DNA of 19,410 nucleotides, from contig DASSMU010000147.1 of NCBI GenBank assembly GCA_035701465.1, positions 1-19,410 of the forward strand. The letters are read 5' to 3'. The notes under the pieces were generated by a model that was given only the letters and a program-made list of their open reading frames with translations, had not been told where the DNA came from and made no database searches. Position numbers and translations under genes: made by a program. Origin of the DNA: VRUE01 sp035701465. GTDB taxonomy: Bacteria; Actinomycetota; Thermoleophilia; Solirubrobacterales; 70-9. Numbering within the stretch: position 1 is the first letter of the stretch; every line of letters begins with the position of its first letter. Shown piece by piece: positions 7,075 through 12,346 of the stretch.

Positions 7075-8215
7075 AGCCGCCGAGCGACTTCTCGTACAAG
7101 CGGTACTTCTTGACCACCGTCCCCCCCATGCCTTCCATCGCCCGGTTCATCGGCCCGTTGGTCTCGAGGATCCATCCCATCTCACCGCCGACTATGCCGC
7201 CCGGGACCGCCGCCTCCTCGAGGTGTTTGAGGTAGAGGCCGGCAGCGACGCCGCTGTGGCGGTACTCGTGCTTGACGCCGAGCGCGAAGACCCGGCACTG
7301 GTCGATCTTGCGCTTGCCGAGCAGGAACTTGAGCCAGCCGAAGGGGAGCAGGCGGCCGTCTAGCTTCGCCATCACCTGGTTGATGTCGGGCAAGGTCAGC
7401 GCCGCGCCGACCACCTCGCCGTCCTTCTCGGCCATCCAGGTCCAGTTCTCGTCGATCACCTGCTTCAGGTTCTTGGCCTGGAACTCGACCTCGGCGTCGG
7501 TGATCGGGACGAAGCCCCAGTTGTCGCCCCAGGCCTCGTTGTAGACGTCCATGAAGCGCCGCACCTCGTCCGCCATCTCGCGCTTGCGCATGTTGCGGAT
7601 CACGATCCCTTCCTCGCGCAGGCCCTTCTCGGCCGCTTCGTGGATCGATGGGTCGAAGCGCTCGCCCTCCTTGAGCTCGCCGAACTGGAGCTCCCACATC
7701 TGCACGTCCATCGCCTTGCCGAAGCCCTCGGCCTCGATCAGCTCGCGGTAGTGGGGCGGGTGCCAGGGCTCGAGGATCATCGGCCGCCGCTCGTAGCCCT
7801 CGACCAGGATCCCGATCTCGTCGTTGGTGGTGAAGTCCATCGGGCCGAGGACGCGGCCGCGGCCCTTTCCCCGCGCCCAGTCGGTGGCGGCGTCGAGCAG
7901 GGCGGCGGCGACCTCGGGGTCGTTTGCAGTCTCGAAGAAGCCGAACATCGCGTCGCTGCCGCCCTGGTAGGAGTCCCAGCGCCGGTCGAGATGGGCGGTG
8001 ATGCGACCGACCGCCTCGCCGTCGCGCTCGGCAAGGAAGTACTCGGCCTCGCCGTGCTCGAACCAGGGGTTCTTCTTGCGATCGAGGAACTCCATCCGCT
8101 CGAAGACCAGCGGCGCTACCCACTGCGGCTGGTCGCCGTGCAGGTGAAAGGGGACCTTGACGAAGCGCTTCAGCTCGCGGCGGGTGCGAACCGGGCTGAT
8201 CGACACATTTCCCAT
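7073..8215 (-). CDS. Two-domain GNAT-like N-acyltransferase, candidate bacterial ceramide synthase-type (YghO-like)
   Basis: A 380-residue soluble protein with two GNAT-like halves. The N-terminal half runs through ELKRFVKVPF, KKNPWFEHGEAEYFLAERDGEAVGRI (with a break between) and the block GPMDFTTNDEIG around 124-135. The C-terminal half contains EAWGDNWGFVP (227-237) and RHSGVA (319-324), which fits the R/Q-x-x-G-x-A acyl-CoA pyrophosphate-binding motif. This layout is what I recall of the family holding E. coli YghO and the Caulobacter-type ceramide synthase; that link is from memory, not a search. The divergent neighbour is serine-palmitoyltransferase-like, which supports N-acylation of a sphingoid-type base. 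There is no Shine-Dalgarno before ATG 8215, and a TAGGTT -10-like box lies 9 bases upstream, so the mRNA may be leaderless. An ordinary N-acetyltransferase remains possible. Confidence 0.72.
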   Translation of the reverse strand: MGNVSISPVRTRRELKRFVKVPFHLHGDQPQWVAPLVFERMEFLDRKKNPWFEHGEAEYFLAERDGEAVGRITAHLDRRWDSYQGGSDAMFGFFETANDPEVAAALLDAATDWARGKGRGRVLGPMDFTTNDEIGILVEGYERRPMILEPWHPPHYRELIEAEGFGKAMDVQMWELQFGELKEGERFDPSIHEAAEKGLREEGIVIRNMRKREMADEVRRFMDVYNEAWGDNWGFVPITDAEVEFQAKNLKQVIDENWTWMAEKDGEVVGAALTLPDINQVMAKLDGRLLPFGWLKFLLGKRKIDQCRVFALGVKHEYRHSGVAAGLYLKHLEEAAVPGGIVGGEMGWILETNGPMNRAMEGMGGTVVKKYRLYEKSLGG

Positions 8216-8224
8216 GGGAGCCGG

Positions 8225-8234
8225 AACCTACACT
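8225..8234. promoter_or_regulatory. Overlapping divergent -10 elements (probable bidirectional leaderless promoter)
   Basis: Only 25 bp separate the two divergent ATGs (8215 minus, 8241 plus). On the plus strand TACACT (8229-8234) ends 6 bases before ATG 8241. On the minus strand TAGGTT (8230-8225) ends 9 bases before ATG 8215. Both fit TANNNT and they share the TA at 8229-8230. Neither gene has a Shine-Dalgarno, consistent with leaderless transcripts starting at or near the start codons. A convincing -35 was not found for either. The sequence is seen; promoter function is inferred. Confidence 0.5.
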
Positions 8235-8240
8235 CTCGCC

Positions 8241-9500
8241 ATGAGCGAAACGACGAAGGTTCCGGTCGACGTCTTCGAGAAGGCGCGCAGCCACGACCGC
8301 CTCGAGCAGCTCGAAGCGGCCAAGCAGCACGACCTCCTCCCCTACTTCCGCCTGCTCACCTCGCAGGCCGGCCCGGTGGTCGAGATGGAGGGACGCGAGA
8401 CGATCATGCTCGGCTCCAACAACTACCTTGGGCTGACCGGCGACGAGCGGGTCAAGCAGGGGGCGCGCGAGGCGCTGGAGGCCTACGGCACCGGCGTCAC
8501 CGGCTCGCGTTTGCTGAACGGGACGACGCCGCTGCACGTCGACCTCGAGCGCGAGCTCGCGGAGTGGATGGGGAGCGAGGACGCGATCGTCTTCTCGACC
8601 GGCTACCAGGCGAACCTGGGGACGATCGGGACGATCCTCGAGCCCGGCGACACCGTGATCGTCGACTCCGGCGACCACGCCTCGATCCTCGACGGCTGCC
8701 GCCTCTCCGGGGCCAAGCTGCGTCCCTTCCGCCACAACAGGATGGACAAGCTGGAGAAGATGCTGCAGCGCGCGGCCGAGGACGGCGGCGGCGTCCTCGT
8801 CGTCGTCGACGGCGTCTTCTCGATGGAGGGAGACGTCTGCGACCTGCCGCGGATCGTCGAGCTCTGCCGGGCCTACGGCGCCCGGCTGATGGTCGACGAG
8901 GCCCACGGCGCCGGCGTGCTCGGCGCCCGCGGCGCCGGCGCCTGCGAGCTCTTCGGCCTCGAGGACGAGGCCGACCTGCGCATGGGCACCTTCTCCAAGA
9001 GCCTCGCCTCCTGCGGCGGCTTCGTCGCCGGCCCGGCCGACGTGGTCGAGTACCTGCGGATCTCCTCGCGCTCCTTCGTCTTCAGCGCCTCGGCGGTGCC
9101 GGCGGCGGTCGGCGCCGCCCTCGCCGCGCTGCGGGTGATCCGCTCCGACGGCCCGCGACTATTCGAGGCCCTGCTCGCCAATGCGGAGTACCTGCGTGAG
9201 GGACTGCGCTCGCTCGGCCTCGAGGTGGTCGAGCCGGGTGCCCTCCCCGACGGCACCGTCGCCACCACGCCGGTGGTCCCAGTCGTGGTCGGCGACGACT
9301 GGCAGGCGGTCCTGCTCTGGAAGGCGCTCTTCGACGCCGGCGTCTACACCAACGTCGCGATCCACCCGGCGGTCCCCCCCGGCGGTGCCCTGCTGCGGAC
9401 CAGCCTGATGGCGACCCACGAGCGCGAGCACCTCGACTCCGCCCTTGCCACCATCTCCCGAATCGCCGACGGCTTCCCCGACCTACCCCGCTCTGGGTAG
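8241..9500 (+). CDS. spt: Serine palmitoyltransferase-like alpha-oxoamine synthase (PLP-dependent)
   Basis: A 419-residue fold-type I PLP enzyme. The active site is complete: His146 in DHASILDGC, Asp219 and His222 in VDEAHG, and the PLP lysine Lys253 in GTFSKSLAS. Several blocks resemble Sphingomonas serine palmitoyltransferase as I recall it: IVFSTGY-ANLG, HASI-DGC, FRHN (164-167 region) and LLR-S near Arg386, the position of the substrate-carboxylate arginine. It would condense an amino acid, probably serine, with an acyl-CoA to give a 3-keto long-chain base. Glycine C-acetyltransferase and 8-amino-7-oxononanoate synthase are relatives; no biotin or threonine-degradation genes are nearby. 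ATG 8241 is chosen because a -10-like TACACT sits just upstream and homology begins soon after. An in-frame ATG at 8214 overlaps the divergent gene's ATG. Confidence 0.78.
   Translation: MSETTKVPVDVFEKARSHDRLEQLEAAKQHDLLPYFRLLTSQAGPVVEMEGRETIMLGSNNYLGLTGDERVKQGAREALEAYGTGVTGSRLLNGTTPLHVDLERELAEWMGSEDAIVFSTGYQANLGTIGTILEPGDTVIVDSGDHASILDGCRLSGAKLRPFRHNRMDKLEKMLQRAAEDGGGVLVVVDGVFSMEGDVCDLPRIVELCRAYGARLMVDEAHGAGVLGARGAGACELFGLEDEADLRMGTFSKSLASCGGFVAGPADVVEYLRISSRSFVFSASAVPAAVGAALAALRVIRSDGPRLFEALLANAEYLREGLRSLGLEVVEPGALPDGTVATTPVVPVVVGDDWQAVLLWKALFDAGVYTNVAIHPAVPPGGALLRTSLMATHEREHLDSALATISRIADGFPDLPRSG
9483..9500 (+). terminator. Weak hairpin at the end of the spt-like gene
   Basis: CTACCC (9483-9488) pairs perfectly with GGGTAG (9495-9500) around a 6-base loop, and TTT follows. 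The right arm contains the TAG stop codon. The stem is short and the T-run only three bases, so this is at best a weak intrinsic terminator before the mIHF promoter region. Confidence 0.3.
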
Positions 9501-9590
9501 TTTCGACCCCGGTCGCTTTGAATTGCGGCGCGCGGCCGACGAAAAAGATGCTCTTAGCGACCCGGCGGGACCGCCTTCGCCGACTTCGGG

Positions 9591-9620
9591 TTGACGCTGC
9601 CCGCCCCGAAGGCATAGCTT
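9591..9620 (+). promoter_or_regulatory. Candidate sigma-70-type promoter for the mIHF gene
   Basis: TTGACG (9591-9596) and TAGCTT (9615-9620) are separated by 18 bases, close to the consensus -35/-10 arrangement. They lie in the 252-bp non-coding gap before the mIHF gene and would give a leader of about 125 nt. The rest of that gap (9501-9752) shows no convincing gene; the strong ribosome site AAGGGAGGAG is at 9738-9747. Confidence 0.55.
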
Positions 9621-9752
9621 GCGCGGGCGCCGATCGCATCCCGGGGCAGGGAAGCGATCCGGTGGAGAACTCAACTCAACCAGGCCGAGGTTCGCCTCCG
9701 GCCCGGCGCATCCGAGATTCCCCAGTTAACGACCCCCAAGGGAGGAGTCCCA

Positions 9753-10109
9753 GTGGACGCTGCTTCGATCGCCCCCGCTCAGACGACCGCTTCGATGATC
9801 CAGGCCCCGCAGCACATGCAGGCACTTGCTCGCGCCAACCGCGTGCGGCTCGCGAGGGCGGAGCTGAAGCGCTCGATTGCCCGCGGCGACGTCGAGGTGA
9901 CGGACGTGATCCGGGACTGCCCGTGGGAGACCGAGAGCATGACCCTGGCCGAGCTGCTGACCAGCCAGCGCCGCTGGGGCCGCACCCGCGCCCGCAAGTT
10001 CCTGCTCGGCCTCGCGCTCAGCGAGAACAAGCGCCTCGGCACCCTGACCTCCCGCCAGCGCGCCCTGATCTCGACCGAGCTGGCCTCGCGCGAATCCGTA
10101 CTGGTCTGA
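9753..10109 (+). CDS. mihF: Actinobacterial integration host factor (mIHF/sIHF family)
   Basis: A 118-residue basic DNA-binding protein. From about residue 20 it aligns by eye with Streptomyces sIHF and mycobacterial mIHF: a long helix (ALARANRVRLARAELKRSIARGD), then MTLAELLTSQRRWGRTRARKFL, the helix-two-turn-helix that contacts DNA, then LSENKRLGTLTSRQRALI. The family has a nucleoid-associated, DNA-bending role and is essential in mycobacteria. The start is GTG 9753, with the strong Shine-Dalgarno AAGGGAGGAG (9738-9747) at good spacing. The first ~19 residues (MDAASIAPAQ...) are extra relative to the core domain and may be disordered. The family assignment is firm. The gene ends 5 bp from the stop of the convergent membrane protein gene. 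Confidence 0.88.
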   Translation: MDAASIAPAQTTASMIQAPQHMQALARANRVRLARAELKRSIARGDVEVTDVIRDCPWETESMTLAELLTSQRRWGRTRARKFLLGLALSENKRLGTLTSRQRALISTELASRESVLV

Positions 10110-10114
10110 CGCCG

Positions 10115-10513
10115 TCAGCGGCCCAGGCGGTACGAAAGTCCGCCTGAGGCCCGCTGGAAGGCTCGGCGCAGGAGGAGGAAGACCGCGAGGAAGGCAGCCG
10201 CTCCCACGCCGAGGCAGATCGCCAGGATCAGGCCGGCGAGGTAGAAGAGCCCGCCGGTGACGAGGACGAAGACGGTGCCGGCGAGGAGCGTCGTGTGGGA
10301 GCGGTAGCCGGCGAAGTGCTCGCGCACCGAGACCTCGAGCCCGCCGAGGCCGGCGAGCACGACGCCGACGCCGAGCAGGGTCGGGTGGGCTCCGATCACG
10401 CCGATCGCCAGGGCGATCAGCCCCGCCAGTACGGTCAACTCAGCGAGGGGAAAGCTCCCCCACGGTGCCGGTGGCCGCTCCTCTGTCCCGGTCCTATCGC
10501 TCAACGGCCGCAA
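10115..10513 (-). CDS. Small four-helix membrane protein, unknown function
   Basis: A protein of up to 132 residues with four hydrophobic stretches: about 23-41, 44-60, 74-94 and 96-116, ending in a basic tail (LLRRAFQRASGGLSYRLGR). The N-terminus is polar and Pro/Arg-rich. I do not recognise a functional family. The start is uncertain: the frame begins at TTG 10513, another TTG is at 10504, and neither has a clear ribosome site. With the first start the gene overlaps the upstream gene's stop (10494) by 20 bp, suggesting co-transcription and coupled translation. It converges on the mIHF gene with only 5 bp between stops. Confidence 0.62.
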   Translation of the reverse strand: MRPLSDRTGTEERPPAPWGSFPLAELTVLAGLIALAIGVIGAHPTLLGVGVVLAGLGGLEVSVREHFAGYRSHTTLLAGTVFVLVTGGLFYLAGLILAICLGVGAAAFLAVFLLLRRAFQRASGGLSYRLGR

Positions 10514-10988
10514 GCCGCCCGGATAACGGGCATCCGGACGAAACCTTGACCCGCCACCAGCCCATCAGCAGACCGAGCGGGCCGAGGCAGGGCAGGGAGT
10601 GCCAGTGCCCGCAGCCGGGCTCGCCGATGTCGGCGTTGGAGATGCGCACCCACTTGTGCTTCGCCGGGGCGTCCAACATGCGGCGCAGCAGCTCGCGGTT
10701 CCGCGTCTCGAGCTCGTCCTTCTCGCGCAGCGCCAGCCGGGCGGCGGCGATCCGATCCGCCAGCGCGTCGCGCACCCGCTCCAACTCCCCCAGGTCAGCG
10801 ATCCGCGGCTCGCCATGGGGGGCGGCAACGCCGGCGTCGATCCCGATCCGCGGGAAGGCCTCGGCGACGAGGCGCGAGAGCTCGCCCTCGAGGCGGCCGA
10901 TCTGGCGGCGCAGCTCGGCGCGAGCGAGGCGCTCGTCGCCCCCCACTCGAAGCGCGTTCGGCGCGTTCAGTTCGAGCAGATCCGGCAT
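10494..10988 (-). CDS. Conserved actinobacterial protein of unknown function with GEPGCGHWH and SSGCP motifs
   Basis: A 164-residue protein. The N-terminal ~105 residues are charged and heptad-like (ERLARAELRRQIGRLEGELSRL, then ELERVRDALADRIAAARLAL), suggesting a coiled coil. The C-terminus is a compact segment, KHKWVRISNADIGEPGCGHWH, followed by GPLGLLMGWWRVKVSSGCP. I recall similar proteins in actinobacteria but no assigned function. The Cys and His residues could bind a metal, which is inference. ATG 10988 is preceded 10 bases upstream by a TACACT -10-like box and by no Shine-Dalgarno, so the message may be nearly leaderless, as for the spt-like gene. It leads a two-gene unit with the small membrane protein. 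Confidence 0.7.
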   Translation of the reverse strand: MPDLLELNAPNALRVGGDERLARAELRRQIGRLEGELSRLVAEAFPRIGIDAGVAAPHGEPRIADLGELERVRDALADRIAAARLALREKDELETRNRELLRRMLDAPAKHKWVRISNADIGEPGCGHWHSLPCLGPLGLLMGWWRVKVSSGCPLSGRLAAVER

Positions 10989-11045
10989 AGACCGTTCGAG
11001 TGTAGATCACAGCGTTGCGACCGAAAGCGAGAAACCGGTTAAGGA

Positions 11046-11687
11046 TCAGGACTCGATAGCCGCGCAGGCGAGCCAGAGGGCCTCGTCGACCGCGGCCTGT
11101 GGCACACCCTTTACCTGTACCGCGGCGATCGCGATCCGGCTGGTCTCCGCCCCCACGCCGTGGTCGGGACTGCCGCCGCCGAACAGCGGTTCCAGCGGCA
11201 CCCGCTCGTCGCCGACGATCAGGGTCCCGCGCGCCAGCTCGGACGTCTTTCCCGGCAGCGACTCTCCTGGTGCCGAGTCGCGGATGCAGAGGCGGCCGTC
11301 GAGTCGCTCGGCATCGAATGCTCGCAGCGCCACCCCGGTCTCCACGGTGGCGATCGTGAGCGCGTCGGCGGGCGTGTCGCGGCTGACGAAGGCGCCGTCG
11401 TGGAGGCGATCGAGGGCGAGCTGCTCGACCGGGGTACGGGTGCGGTCGGGGTCGAGGCCGATCTGGCGGAAGAAGACACGGTAGGCCCAAGGAATCGGCC
11501 GCTCCCGCATGTGGATCGCGTGCGAGCCGTAGAAGCGGTCGGAGAGGTCGCGGAGGCGGCGGCGAACGGGCTCCGGGCTGGCAGCCTGACGGCCCTCCAC
11601 CTCGACCCAGGCGATCCCCAGGCCCGGGAACTCGTCGGCGACGTGCGGCGAGACCCAGCCCTGCTCGGGCACTACGTCCCAACCCAC
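11046..11687 (-). CDS. B3/B4 tRNA-binding domain-containing protein
   Basis: A 213-residue soluble protein resembling free-standing B3/B4 domains, the fold also found in the beta subunit of phenylalanyl-tRNA synthetase, where it carries editing activity. Supporting blocks are GSHAIHMRERPIPWAYRVFF, then GLDPDRTRTPVEQLALDRL, LCIRDSAPGES, and a C-terminal IAIAAVQVKGVPQAAV. Stand-alone members may act on misacylated tRNA or amino acids, but their function is poorly defined. The frame is open upstream to 11885. I place the start at GTG 11687 because GGAGG lies 6 bases before it and the upstream gene stops 2 bp away (11690). It is the last gene of the MMPL operon. Confidence 0.75.
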   Translation of the reverse strand: MGWDVVPEQGWVSPHVADEFPGLGIAWVEVEGRQAASPEPVRRRLRDLSDRFYGSHAIHMRERPIPWAYRVFFRQIGLDPDRTRTPVEQLALDRLHDGAFVSRDTPADALTIATVETGVALRAFDAERLDGRLCIRDSAPGESLPGKTSELARGTLIVGDERVPLEPLFGGGSPDHGVGAETSRIAIAAVQVKGVPQAAVDEALWLACAAIES

Positions 11688-11689
11688 GA

Positions 11690-12346
11690 TCAACCTCCCT
11701 CTGCCAAGCGGGTCGCACGCAGCAGCGCGCGGATGTGGACATCGAGCTGCGACGCCGTCAACTCGCCGATGCTCGCGTCCTGCAGGGTGCCGCCGGGATA
11801 GGCGTAGGCGAAGGTCGGGCAGAGGCCGATCCGGTAGAGGGCGGCAACGGCCCCGTCGCGGTCGTAGCCGACGGGCATCCGCCAATGGTGCGCGCGAATC
11901 AGTTCGCGAACGGTGTCGCGATCATCGCGCACGTCCAGCGAGAGGAAGCTCACCCGGCCACGGTAGCGCTCGTAGGCGCGGCTGACCGCATCCTGCTGCT
12001 GGACGCAGGTGCCGCCGCCACGCGAAAACCAGAACGAGAGCACCAGCGGGCGGTCGAAGAGTTCGCAGACGCGGATCGCGCCCGCGGTGGGGATGCGGCA
12101 GGCGGGAGCGCGCTGGGAGCCGGACGGGCAAGGCGTCTGCGAGGTTTCGCAATCGTCCTGGGCGACGTTCGCATCGCCTTCCAGGGGACCCGCCGCGCGG
12201 GGCACGGCGAACTCCGGCAGTGCCCAGCGGGCGGGCAACTTGTCGAGCCCCAGCGTGCCTTCGTCCTTGTGCCCGAGGGTGTTGAGCGCGGCGATCGCGA
12301 TCACCGCAGCGAAGAGCAGGCCGACGACGACCGAGTAGCGGTTCAT
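11690..12346 (-). CDS. Membrane-anchored thioredoxin-fold (TlpA/redoxin-like) protein lacking a CXXC motif
   Basis: A 218-residue protein with an N-terminal membrane anchor (about 5-23) and an extracytoplasmic thioredoxin-like domain from about residue 95. The redox site region reads LSFWFSRGGGTCVQQQ. The family normally has FWASWCGPC here; the first Cys is Gly and only Cys114 remains. The cis-proline loop reads GLCPTF, placing Cys176 just before the proline, where it could face Cys114. Four more cysteines (66, 73, 83, 94) lie in the linker. It could be an unconventional disulfide enzyme or a non-redox relative. The start ATG overlaps the MMPL stop by 4 bp (ATGA, 12343-12346), showing operon organisation. 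Confidence 0.72.
   Translation of the reverse strand: MNRYSVVVGLLFAAVIAIAALNTLGHKDEGTLGLDKLPARWALPEFAVPRAAGPLEGDANVAQDDCETSQTPCPSGSQRAPACRIPTAGAIRVCELFDRPLVLSFWFSRGGGTCVQQQDAVSRAYERYRGRVSFLSLDVRDDRDTVRELIRAHHWRMPVGYDRDGAVAALYRIGLCPTFAYAYPGGTLQDASIGELTASQLDVHIRALLRATRLAEGG

Noticed and set aside
7182..8906. A 574-residue open frame on the minus strand spanning two genes
   Set aside because: It overlaps both the acyltransferase and the spt-like gene in the wrong frame, is Arg/Ala/Gly-rich and has no recognisable domain.
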